NCBI GenBank assembly: GCA_013399875.1
Contig: VXAZ01008277.1
Location: 219,897 to 283,896, forward strand
Length of the DNA stretch: 64,000 nucleotides
Origin: Gymnorhina tibicen
Taxonomy: Eukaryota > Chordata > Aves > Passeriformes > Artamidae
Direction of reading: 5' to 3'
A program made the position numbers and the translations under genes. The notes below the pieces were generated by a model. It was not told the origin of the DNA. It saw only the letters and a list, made by a program, of their open reading frames with translations, and did no database searches. How positions within the stretch are numbered: the first letter of the stretch is position 1; each line of letters starts with the position of its first letter. Below, piece by piece: positions 56,201 to 64,000 of the stretch.

Positions 56201-57262
56201 CATCACAGCACGCTCTGCCACATTATCAAAAGGGTCTGCAAAGATGAACCTCATCCCTGTCTGCTGAGGGGGAACGTGGCAGTGCTGCAGCTCCCTCACC
56301 ACCACTCTTTGCTTTTCCTGGTGTGCCAGGTGTCATCCTCGTCGTGGGCCACAGCTCCTCCTTGGCGTCTCTCACCCGAGCGCTCACAGGACTCCCCAGC
56401 AGAGACAGCGGGGACTTTGCCCAGATGGTACGGAAGGTAAGAGGATTTTATTTCATCAGGAAGCTTTTGGGTTGTTTCATTATACTTTTAGTTAGGAGAC
56501 TGCTTATGCAGCAAGACGTGTGTAACAGCATGCCAGCACCAGTGACATCAGCTTTCTCCTTCCAAAGAGAATCTCATGTGGTTTTAGCAAAGCACTGGAG
56601 GTAAAGAGAAGGATTTTATTCTGGGAGTGTTGTATGTGACTAGCAGCTAAGTCTTTGGAGAAGATTTTCATCTGGAAAGTCAATGCCAAGTAACACCTAC
56701 ACACAAGAGGCACACCTCTCCACTTGGAGCTAGTCTCCATCCTTTCAAAGTGGAAAAGAGCAGGCTTTGGGGTGACCTCATTGCAGCCTTCCAGTACCTG
56801 AAGGGAGCCTACAAGAAAGATGGAGAGAGACTTTACAAGAGCCTGGAGTGACAGGACAAGGTGGAATGGCTTCAAACTGACAGAGAGTAGGTTTAGATGG
56901 GATATTAGGAAGCAATTCTTTACTGTGGGGGAGGGTGAGGCATGGGAACAGGTTGCCCAGGTATGGATGTGGACTAATGGCACAAGTTCAGCTCTCACCC
57001 CTCAGGCCTCCAGCCTGGTTTTAGTTAATTTCAGAAGTGACAGAATATCGGGGGCTGCTCTTTTCTGTGGCAAAGCCCCCACTTCATGTCAAAGAAATGA
57101 CCCTGCTGGTAACTTCCTTCCCAGATCCCCTCCCTGGGCATGTGTTTCTGCGAAGAACTGAAAGAGGAGAACAAATGGCAGATGATCAACCCACCAGTGA
57201 AGACATTAACTCACGGAGCAAATGCAGCATTTAACTGGAGAAATACTATCATGGAAGATTAA
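38104..57262 (+). CDS. UBASH3A: UBASH3A (TULA / STS-2), whole coding span, 14 exons
   Basis: Lymphocyte signalling suppressor: binds ubiquitin and CBL and damps T-cell receptor signalling. Coding exons: 38104-38216, 41645-41698, 43030-43216, 44482-44680, 45376-45545, 46396-46604, 47360-47486, 49607-49715, 50736-50858, 51633-51725, 52725-52869, 55725-55831, 56330-56436, 57125-57262. The total is 1881 nt, 626 aa, against 623 aa for the human short isoform. Domains: UBA (about 18-60), 2H-phosphoesterase-like region with HVTL (H110) and HLTL (H196), SH3 (about 243-305), histidine phosphatase (about 364-615) with RHGER (H369) and a second histidine H553 in VVGHSSSL. All joins are GT/AG and phase-consistent. 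The start ATG has a strong context (GAGATGGCG) and matches the human start. No counterpart of the human 38-aa alternative exon was found. Confidence 0.96.
39517..39557. repeat. AT-only palindromic tract
   Basis: About 41 bp made only of A and T runs, with a central 22-bp perfect palindrome (TTTTAAAATTTAAATTTTAAAA is its core pattern in two halves). It lies in UBASH3A intron 1. Confidence 0.8.
41645..41698 (+). CDS. UBASH3A: UBASH3A coding exon 2 (UBA part 2)
   Basis: The 54-bp exon encodes [18 protein letters not shown] (ends shared), the middle of the UBA three-helix bundle, with human counterpart LKALAATGRKTAEEALAW. Acceptor TTTTTCTAG|GC, donor AAATG|GTAAGT. Found by phase; it is too short for an ORF call. 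Confidence 0.93.
43030..43216 (+). CDS. UBASH3A: UBASH3A coding exon 3 (UBA end, first 2H motif)
   Basis: The 187-bp exon encodes [40 protein letters not shown] and HVTLCDFFP, with H110 in the first H-x-T-L motif of the 2H-phosphoesterase-like fold. Acceptor GATTTCAG|GCTG, donor CCG|GTGAGG. It is GC-rich; a 248-codon antisense ORF over it is a shadow. Confidence 0.95.
44482..44680 (+). CDS. UBASH3A: UBASH3A coding exon 4
   Basis: The 199-bp exon encodes [20 protein letters not shown], then [20 protein letters not shown], in the 2H-phosphoesterase-like domain. Acceptor TTCTTCCAG|TGTG, donor GCAG|GTAGGA, phase 0 in and 1 out. Confidence 0.95.
45376..45545 (+). CDS. UBASH3A: UBASH3A coding exon 5 (second 2H motif)
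   Basis: The 170-bp exon encodes [19 protein letters not shown] (second H-x-T-L, H196), then [10 protein letters not shown]. It joins exon 4 directly, giving the short-isoform structure. Acceptor CATCCCTAG|ACTG, donor CCAG|GTACCG. Confidence 0.95.
46396..46604 (+). CDS. UBASH3A: UBASH3A coding exon 6 (SH3 domain)
   Basis: The 209-bp exon encodes almost the whole SH3 domain: [37 protein letters not shown] and [15 protein letters not shown]. The ALFQY, GW and LPENY landmarks are in place. In mammals this domain contacts CBL. Acceptor CCCCCTCAG|AGG, donor CACAG|GTGACT. Confidence 0.97.
47360..47486 (+). CDS. UBASH3A: UBASH3A coding exon 7 (SH3-phosphatase linker)
   Basis: The 127-bp exon encodes the low-conservation linker [20 protein letters not shown], then [11 protein letters not shown]. 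Position, phases (2 in, 0 out) and the SLQ end match the human linker; the rest differs. Acceptor TTTCTGCAG|GG, donor TTCAG|GTAATT. Confidence 0.88.
49180..49461 (+). repeat. CR1 LINE 3' fragment
   Basis: GACAGGACAAGAGGAAGTGG, ATCAGGAAGAATTTCTTCAC and CTCGATGATCTTGGAGGTCT, ending ATGATTTTATGATTCTG. Plus-oriented, ends about 145 bp before UBASH3A exon 8. Confidence 0.92.
49607..49715 (+). CDS. UBASH3A: UBASH3A coding exon 8 (RHG catalytic motif)
   Basis: The 109-bp exon opens the histidine-phosphatase (PGM-like) domain: [21 protein letters not shown]369 is the family phosphohistidine. Acceptor TTTTCCCCCAG|CTG, donor GATG|GTGAGT. A plus-oriented CR1 tail ends about 145 bp upstream in the intron. 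Confidence 0.96.
50160..50184 (+). repeat. Poly(A) tract, 25 bp
   Basis: Uninterrupted A run after CTCTCTCTC in UBASH3A intron 8. No retrotransposed body is recognisable upstream. Confidence 0.95.
50736..50858 (+). CDS. UBASH3A: UBASH3A coding exon 9
   Basis: The 123-bp exon encodes [20 protein letters not shown] and then [19 protein letters not shown], part of the phosphatase substrate-side loops. Acceptor CTTGTTTCAG|GAAA, donor ATAG|GTAAGC. Confidence 0.95.
51633..51725 (+). CDS. UBASH3A: UBASH3A coding exon 10
   Basis: The 93-bp exon encodes [20 protein letters not shown] and [11 protein letters not shown]. The [11 protein letters not shown] segment includes the active-site arginine typical of the histidine-phosphatase fold. 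Acceptor GCCATCCAG|GGG, donor CAGG|GTAAGG. Confidence 0.95.
52725..52869 (+). CDS. UBASH3A: UBASH3A coding exon 11
   Basis: The 145-bp exon encodes [20 protein letters not shown], then [19 protein letters not shown] is a TULA-family hallmark. Acceptor CTTACAG|GGCT, donor ATGG|GTAATG. An ORF reading further past the donor is intron. Confidence 0.95.
55725..55831 (+). CDS. UBASH3A: UBASH3A coding exon 12
   Basis: The 107-bp exon encodes [20 protein letters not shown], then [12 protein letters not shown], equal to human FPLSALMPAESYQEY. Acceptor ATTGCCAG|GGGT, donor AAAG|GTAAAG. The preceding intron (about 2.86 kb) is the second largest of the gene. Confidence 0.94.
56330..56436 (+). CDS. UBASH3A: UBASH3A coding exon 13 (second catalytic His)
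   Basis: The 107-bp exon encodes [20 protein letters not shown] and [11 protein letters not shown]553 is the second active-site histidine. The surrounding HSSSL resembles UBASH3B (HASSL) more than human UBASH3A (HGSTL). Acceptor GTGTGCCAG|GTG, donor GGAAG|GTAAGA. Confidence 0.95.
56745..56963 (+). repeat. CR1 LINE internal fragment
   Basis: TTGGGGTGACCTCATTGCAG, CTTCCAGTACCTGAAGGGAG and GGTTTAGATGGGATATTAGG. It lacks the terminal octamer repeats, so it is truncated at both ends. In the last UBASH3A intron. Confidence 0.9.
57125..57262 (+). CDS. UBASH3A: UBASH3A coding exon 14 (C-terminus and stop)
   Basis: The 138-bp exon encodes [38 protein letters not shown] and TIMED before a TAA stop. 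[12 protein letters not shown] is nearly identical to human. Acceptor CTTCCCAG|ATCC. The preceding intron contains a CR1 fragment. Confidence 0.96.
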   Translation: MPSLGMCFCEELKEENKWQMINPPVKTLTHGANAAFNWRNTIMED

Positions 57263-57553
57263 AAGGTCATCTCTGCCTTTGCAGTTGTCAAAGAGGAGCC
57301 AAAGGCAGGTTATGGCCTGCCTATGGTTTCAGCACAGTCCAGTGATTCATCCTGAAGACACACAAGAGGGTGGGAAATGCCCTCTCTGAATTGTCAAAGC
57401 ACAGAATAACGCTTCTGAGTTTGGTGCCTGGATTTTGTTTTTATTTTGGTGACTGAGAAGAATGAACTCATGAACTGGTGTTCAAGTGAGAAATAACACT
57501 TCTGGTGGTGGTGAGGAAAGTACCTTTAACCTTTTCTGAGAGTACAAATGTTT

Positions 57554-57559
57554 AATAAA
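57554..57559 (+). terminator. Candidate UBASH3A poly(A) signal AATAAA
   Basis: The canonical hexamer lies 292 bases after the stop, the first AATAAA past the coding end. It implies a short 3' UTR. Not tested against transcripts. Confidence 0.5.
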
Positions 57560-59464
57560 TATGGATGTAACTACCTGATTATAAATTCCACTCCAAGAGG
57601 CACGGAAGTTGACAATGTTGTATTTTTAAGACCAAACTACATCCAGCAAGAATTTCTTTTTTCTTTTTTTCCTCTTCAATCACTTGGATATTTTCAGACA
57701 ACAGAAAAACTGGGACTGAAAAAAAGTCAGCTTCTGCCTGAAGAGGGTTCCAGCTCTAGCTAAAGCCACTTTGTTTCCTGTTCACTCCATCAGTTCTGTG
57801 AGAGAAAATACCACACTGACTATTTACCTCTTCTACGAAGGGAGTCCATTTTCTATCAGACCAGCTCATCATTCAGCAATCCTCAAGTGATGCTTATTGC
57901 AAAAGGGTCTAAATTATTCCTTTTTGAAGGCAACTGAACTGATTGCTTTACTATTTCTGGGACAAAGAAAGATGCCCCGTGTTACTGTACTGGTGACAAA
58001 ACTGTGACACGAGCAACTCTAACTCTGAACCCTTCCCGAGATAGCACTTGCAGCTCAATAGCTTTGCTTTGTGCTGGTTTGTGCCAAATTTATTAATGGT
58101 GACCCATCTGCCCAGTGGGTCACCCAAAAGGTTTCTGTAGGTCTTCTCTAGGTGATGCATTTAATCAAGGGAACATAGCCCTGAAATTTTATGCACAAGC
58201 AGGAGCATGCTTTTCCACAGTCTGTTTTTCTTCCGCTTTTCCTTCCTGGTTATCAGATAACGACCCCCAGGAAAGTACAAATGTTTCTTTCAGTGAAAGG
58301 GAAAAATGAAAATGCTTCTCTCGGTGCATGACTAAAAATGTTTTCATTTTCACTCCTCGCTACCTGCTCCCGTGTGACAGCTCCCTGCGTGCCATTAGCC
58401 ATCGGGGCATCCAATGGAGCCTATCCAACATTCCGGCTTTGGGGTTGAGAAGTGTCTGACAGGCACCTTTATCTGCGTGTGTAGAGATTTTGTTATCTCA
58501 GTTGTGCAGCTGCAATGATTCATTCTGACTTTCCAGCTCTGGTGGAGTTGCTCAAGCTCTCAGTTTTCTGACAGTGCTGCAATTTTACAGAGAAAATCAA
58601 GTGCCCCAGAGCCAAGACAGGAGCTCTTTAATGAGCAAGGGTACAAGACTCAAGCTCAGGAGATGGGTGGCTACAGCTGCAGTCCCAGAAAAAGATAAAA
58701 ACACCAAGTGTCACCACAACCTTTGCTTAATCAGAGGAAGCAGGATGCCACTGCAGCGCTGAGAGCACTGTGGCTTGGCTACTTCTCCACTTCTCACCCA
58801 GCACACGCTTGCTGTCAGCCAAGAGAGGCAGGCGTGGTGAGGGATGATTTTGCTCTGAGTTCAGGCAGTGGCCAGGCTCCTCTGTGGTCAGCAGGGAGGG
58901 CAGTGACTCACAGGTCTGGCTGAGAAAGCGCTGTATGATACAAGAAAATCAGCAAAGCCACTTAAAAGACTGGTCATTTTTAAAGCATTAGTGATATAAA
59001 ATTTCATTGCAAATTTTCCTCTACCTTTTCAGAAATAACATAATTTTTTTTTCCCATAATGCTCTTACACATTAATCCTAGACTATGCTGCAAACAAACT
59101 GTTTGGGTTAAGAATCTGTGTCTTCCTTTAAAATACCAAAATAAAATACCAAGTGGGATCTCTCCCTTCACCCAGTGGCATCAGATATATTGTCAGCGTG
59201 GGTCTGTTGTGAAAAATAACCTGTAAGAACAGCATCATCTCCTTTCTCTAACAGCTTTCCTATGCTGCTGCCACTGCATACAACATAGCTGTGAAATACT
59301 TCTCTTTGTTTTTCAGTCCTTCTGGTCTGCAGAAATAATGTTGCTAAAAGCCAGTTAATGGCACTCTAATCCTGTTAGCATCCATCCAGCTCCTATCCTT
59401 AATGAGCGTGTGCAGCTCCCAAGCGGCAAGTGACAGGAGGGAAGAAGGACACAGCTGGGGGAAG

Positions 59465-59486
59465 TGTCTGTCTGTCTGTCTGTCTC
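59465..59486 (+). repeat. (TCTG)5 microsatellite
   Basis: TGTCTGTCTGTCTGTCTGTC run in the intergenic region after UBASH3A. Confidence 0.9.
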
Positions 59487-62074
59487 TTACAGAGGCAGGA
59501 TTTAACTGCTCCACCCAATCTTGGCATCTAATCAGATGCCCACAGTGCATGGACAACACTATTGACAAGCTAAATGTACTTAACAGGCAGATTCCTAAAA
59601 CACTTGAACCAAAATCGCACTGTGCATTTCTTTTATTCTCAATACAAATGCATTCCAATGAATTTCACTTCAGTGAAAGCAATGAATTAAACTTCAGAGC
59701 ATGTTTAAAAGAGGATTTGGGGACTTCAGTTTTCTCTTGTGGTGGTTTCTAATCCAGACACCACAGTGCTAAGCAGGTGAGGACAAATTCTTAGTCACAA
59801 AATAATGTATTAAAGTTATAAAGACTTCTCCATATCTGCTGTTTGATTCAACTGGACAGAAAGAACATGAATAGAAGGAACAGGCAGCACACACAGGAAC
59901 CCATTGAAACTATCTTGGTCTTAATAATGGAAGGGCAAGGACAAGCTCTTCTATTCATAAGGACCCTGCTTTTGGCTTTCCTGGGACCCCATGAGCACAG
60001 ATTCAACTCTAAACACTTTTTAAGATCAGAGCTGAAATGATGTCTTTAGTATACAAGGTTTCTTGGTTGTACAATCTGGTGCTTAGGAGAGAGAGAGAAT
60101 TCCTAATGTGGTGAGTACACAGCATGAGACTAATCACTAAACACAGGTGAAATGAAGAAAATGTCCTTGGAAGCTTCCAAGCTGTTTTTGTAGTAAGCAA
60201 AAGAAATAGGAAATCCTTTCCCAGTTTCTTGTTTTGTTGTTTTTTTATGCAACTTCTGAAATTAGTTGTTGCTTTTCTCCATTGCAGTTTTCTTTAACTG
60301 CATCCAGTTCATGACAAAGTTATGTACTTTAACAGATTGCCTTGAGAATCTGAATGTTTTCCTTATATCTTAAAAAGTGAGAACATAAATTCTTTTGATG
60401 ATGACCTGCAGTGAAGCTAATCTGTGGTGACCCCTTGTGGGAAAACACAACCTCAGATTTACATGGCTAAATCAGATCTGGTGTGATTGAGGGATAAGAA
60501 GGAAGAGAAGCATTTTTTTTTTTAACAATAATGTTTCCTCCATACCCTTTGAAAGGATAGTAACATCAAAAAATTCTATTGCTTGGGACTACTTTTAGGC
60601 AAAGGAGCTTGGAGAGACACTTGAGTCAAGCTCTTCTCAAAAGTGAGATAAAACAGGCTATGAATGTTGGGATCCTGGTTTTTCCAAAGCTTTTTCCTTG
60701 TGCCAGCATTAATATTGGTGTAAGGAACATGCACAGTTCTGCTAACTCAGAGAAGCAGATATTTCTATTCTTCGCACAATTTTCAGTCACAGCTGAGGAG
60801 TAAAACAGTTGAGTGGATTTTTTGACTTCTCCAACAAAAACTGGGGGTCTCCAAAAGGAGCAAGTCCTGTTCTCAGGAGCAACCTGTAACACATTAGAGA
60901 TTTCCTGATGTTCTTAGCTTTCCTCGATTGTATTCCAGACAGAAGGCTTTTTATTTTTTCAGGAATACCACTGGAGGTCACTCATGTGCTAACAAACAGT
61001 GCTGCAGGGAAAAAAAGTAATTTAAACTATCCAAGAATGAAATTGACTTGAAGATGGCATTAAAATGGAAGTGAGTTTGGAAATACGAGGTGCAGATATT
61101 CCTCAAATTTACACTACACTGTAATAAAAGTAGCAAGTAAATGAATTATCTGAATTTTCTTATAAAAAGGCTAAAAAAAACTCCCCACAACATTAGTGAG
61201 CCAAGTTAGCATTGATCTAGGTACAGTGATAATGGAAACGCAGCACAGCTCTGTCAGAAAAAGCAAAAAGAGGCAAAGAGAACCCATTTAAAAATGCTCA
61301 CTGGGGTCACATTCCTTGACAAGAAATTGCAAACAAAATATAAGATAGGAGAGGAAAGACTGCATGGGAATTTTCTCACCATGATATTTCTGGTAGCAGA
61401 AAAATTGCAAGGAAGAAGTAATAAACTATTTATTTCATATGACTTGTTTCCCTATCTCCACTTTCTCTTGATCAATTTTTATCACTAACTTTCAAACTTT
61501 CAGATATATTTTTGTTGGAATTCTGAGTTGTAGAAAAAAGGAAATTGTTAAAATGTTTTTCCTCTTTCTGCTAAACTAACATCTTAATACTGATTTCCCG
61601 CTCTGAGGTGAAGAACTAGGAAATGTAAGTCCTTTTTCAGCAATATCAGTACAATATCTCATCCCAAATGGGCCCAAACTGGTTGTTTGACTTCAAAAGC
61701 AAACTGCTACTGGCTGGCAACTCTCTACCTCAGGCTCCAGCCCCATCAATATTCATAGCAAAATTCCTACAGTATGAGAGAGCCAATTAAAACCAGACAG
61801 ATATATGTAATAATTAAGGTATTGCTTACAAATGATCAGGGAAAAAAGTTTCAGAGCAGCTTTATTCACCTGCAGAAAGAGAGAGAAAGACCTGTCAGTG
61901 GCATTTAGTGCTTGTACAACACTTTGTGCAGCTCTGCCTTGGTCTGTACTTTTAATTTACTATTTATATCTTTCCATTTGATTCTGGAAGCTTATAGGAG
62001 GGTTCTGCAGCTGCTGTGTCCTGCCAGCCACTTCCTGATTGACAGGTTTTTGATTTCAAAGTAGCTGCATGTTC

Positions 62075-62640
62075 AGTAATTACCTGCCTGCTGATACTGG
62101 GTGCTGGACCTGGCTTTGTCTGCTCTGTAAGGATGCTTCCTCCACTGGGAGATGGGAGCAGAGCAAGTGGAGCTTTTGGTAATTTGTGTGGGTGCTGGGA
62201 AACGGCAGAAACTCTCCTCCAAGCAGTGGGGACTGTGCAACACCAAAGCTGACAAACCACTGGGCCTGATCTCCAGCACCCTGGAGAAATTTCCCTTGGC
62301 TTGACGGTGGTGACAGCCTAGACAGGGCTTGGGCAGGGGGAGGTTGTGTCCGAGCCCTTCCCAGGGCTGTGGGCGATGGGCTCCTTGCCTGTGGGAGGTG
62401 TGTGGTGGTCCAGGTGCTGTGTCCAAGGAACTGTACGAGGAGGTGTGCAGACTGTTCTCTGTTGAGGAGGGACAATGGGATATCAGCTGGAACTCCACAG
62501 AGGTGAGAGCCTGAACCTGCAGTGGAGGGGTGTCAGGGGCTGTGCTGGGTGGAGCAGTGGAGGAGGCCACCCTTGAGGGAAGCTGCTGAAGTTCCTGATT
62601 TCTGACAGCAGCGGCAATGTTCCTCATCCCTGCTCAGACC
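62075..62640. other. Decayed repeat-like stretch, possibly LINE 5' region / ORF1
   Basis: Plus-strand text has a G-rich leader (GGAGGTGTGTGGTGGTCCAG) and a short frame ELYEEVCRLFSVEEG that resembles the coiled-coil segment of CR1 ORF1 proteins. The minus strand carries a 184-codon ORF with no domain. I take it as a decayed repeat rather than a gene. Confidence 0.25.
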
Positions 62641-63779
62641 TAAGAGCACAGTGTGTCAGTGTGCAGGGCTGTGTGTGAGTGTGCAGGACACTGCTGGGAG
62701 CTTTGGATGTACTGGAGGCACGGGAATGTCCAGAGCTGCTGGTGGTGATGGTACCAGAGAGCCCCTGGGGAAGGACTGAAGGACCAACAAATGAAGCAGA
62801 ATCACAGACTTCACAAGCAGAATTTTAATTAACCCCCTGGCAGTCAGCAGTTCAGTTTGCACATCTGACAGCTTTACTACACAGACCGGAGAATTGCATC
62901 AAACTACAGACATTTACATGGCAATTGCTCTGGTCAGGAGTTCGGGTTTTTGGGTTGTTTCAAAAAGTCAATGACCTTGTATAGAAAGCAGGAAACGTAA
63001 AGGTGCTCCTGCCCTGGAAGATTCAACTGTTCCATGTAATCATATCCAGTAGATGGATGTTGTGTTCACACCAGAAGTTAACTTAAGAGCATCCCTCAAC
63101 AGAGATAGTAGAGGTTCTAATATCATCTCAAATCATCTATCCCAGGAGTGGGTGAGATGATGGCAGGAAGAGAAAGGAGAAAGGGAGGAAGTTGTGTGTT
63201 CTGTAGTGCTGCCTCTCATGATCACAGAAATAAGGGCAGCCACGGGACCATGTGCCCTCTCCATAGCTGAGCTGGGCCCACGTCTGGTTGTGAAGAAGAA
63301 AGCCCACCTGGTTTCTCAGCTGGGACTTTTATCTGTAGTAAATCCTGAGCCTTTAAAATAATGCATGTTCTAGAGACCATGAAGAGAAATTAAAGTACAT
63401 AACATCTCCCATATGCCAGTTCAGCATGGAATATTGCATCAAAATTATTTATCCAAAAGTGACATTTCTTTACCTAAAGTGACTGTACTTCTGAACGCCT
63501 GTTAGAGAATATTGTGCATTATCATTGTGGGAGGCTGCTCTCGGCCACCCAGGCAGGACGACGACACCGACAAATGATTCTTTAAGGAACCAAGGGACAC
63601 CTCCAAACCAGCCTCCTTGTCCTTGGGGGGGAATTCAGCTTGCCGGGTGTTCACTGGGAACACCACACAGCTGGTCCAAACAGCTCCAGGACATTCCCAA
63701 AACACCTGGACGACAACCTCTTGGTACAGGGGCACGGGGAGCCGGCTCGGAGAGGTGCCCTCTGTGATTTGTTGCTTGT
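62641..63779. other. Intergenic, no gene recognised
   Basis: Ordinary composition, short overlapping ORFs only; a GTGTGTGAGTGTGCAG-type short repeat at 62650-62690. Confidence 0.45.
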
Positions 63780-63903
63780 TCCCAGAGAGGCTCTCGTGGC
63801 TGACACGGGGTTGTCTTGGCCACAGCGACCCCGCAGCCGCTGAGTTTCAGATCTCTGCTGCTTTCCCTGCGCCCGTCTGGCTCCCGAGATGGGCCAGGCA
63901 CAG
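63780..63903 (+). other. GC-richer segment with a possible first exon, unassigned
   Basis: A GC-rich stretch ends in CCCGAGATGGGCCAGGCACAG followed by GTGAGC, an ATG in strong context five codons before a good donor. In human the next plus-strand gene would be SLC37A1, but MGQAQ does not match its N-terminus. Too short to assign. Confidence 0.13.
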
Positions 63904-64000
63904 GTGAGCATGGCTGGAAAAGCAGCGTCTTTCATTAAGGTGTCCAGGGCAAAGCTGTTGTCCCAAAACAGATTCTTTCACCCCGTGTGCAAGAAGCCAA

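Larger units (their letters stand above)
38217..57124 (+). other. UBASH3A introns: contents
   Basis: The first intron is largest (about 3.4 kb); intron 11 (52870-55724) is next. Besides the listed repeats they hold A- and T-rich tracts and no nested gene. A segment at 45166-45250 follows a good acceptor (TTGACTCACAG) and stays open for about 29 codons, but hits a stop before any donor. Confidence 0.6.
57263..62070. other. Downstream of UBASH3A: 3' UTR then intergenic
   Basis: After the short 3' UTR no gene is recognisable on either strand. No MORN-repeat exon (RSPH1, the human neighbour) was seen. AT-rich, with a (TCTG)n at 59465-59486. Confidence 0.5.

Noticed and set aside
62073..62627. 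184-codon minus-strand ORF
   Set aside because: Ser/Pro-rich with no domain, opposite a decayed repeat-like stretch.

Overview
The window is vertebrate nuclear DNA, most likely avian. It carries many 5'-truncated CR1 LINE tails (repeated TCATAGAATCATAGAATGG / ATTCTATGATTCTATG ends), an ERVL-type LTR starting TGCCCTGGTTTTGG, compact introns, and two orthologues that lie side by side on human chromosome 21q22.3. The species cannot be fixed from the sequence; a songbird is plausible. There is one assembly gap (29 N).

Two protein-coding genes can be assembled exon by exon, each with conserved splice sites and phase-consistent joins. TMPRSS3 runs on the minus strand (coding span 18166-35045, 13 coding exons, 476 aa predicted): a type II transmembrane serine protease with an LDLR-A module, an SRCR module and a complete trypsin-like domain. 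Its last coding exon is a micro-exon of five codons plus stop about 2.7 kb beyond the catalytic-serine exon. UBASH3A (TULA / STS-2) runs on the plus strand (38104-57262, 14 coding exons, 626 aa predicted): UBA, 2H-phosphoesterase-like, SH3 and histidine-phosphatase domains. The two genes are head to head, about 3.06 kb apart from start codon to start codon, and two solo-LTR-like blocks fill much of that interval.

The left part (1-18.1 kb) has no gene I can name. It holds a CR1 scatter, an ERVL LTR, two minisatellites, a perfect 17-bp-stem hairpin, and a few short stretches that look like exons but belong to no gene model I could build. No trefoil-factor exon (the neighbours of TMPRSS3 in human) was recognised. 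The right part (57.3-64 kb) downstream of UBASH3A also has no recognisable gene; no RSPH1-type MORN-repeat exon was seen. It contains a decayed LINE-like stretch near 62.1-62.6 kb and a GC-richer segment at the very end.

The two genes do not form a pathway. TMPRSS3 is an epithelial / inner-ear membrane protease, and UBASH3A is a lymphocyte signalling suppressor. Their shared interest here is the divergent arrangement and how repeats have settled in promoters, introns and splice-site tracts. I saw no novel multi-gene system.
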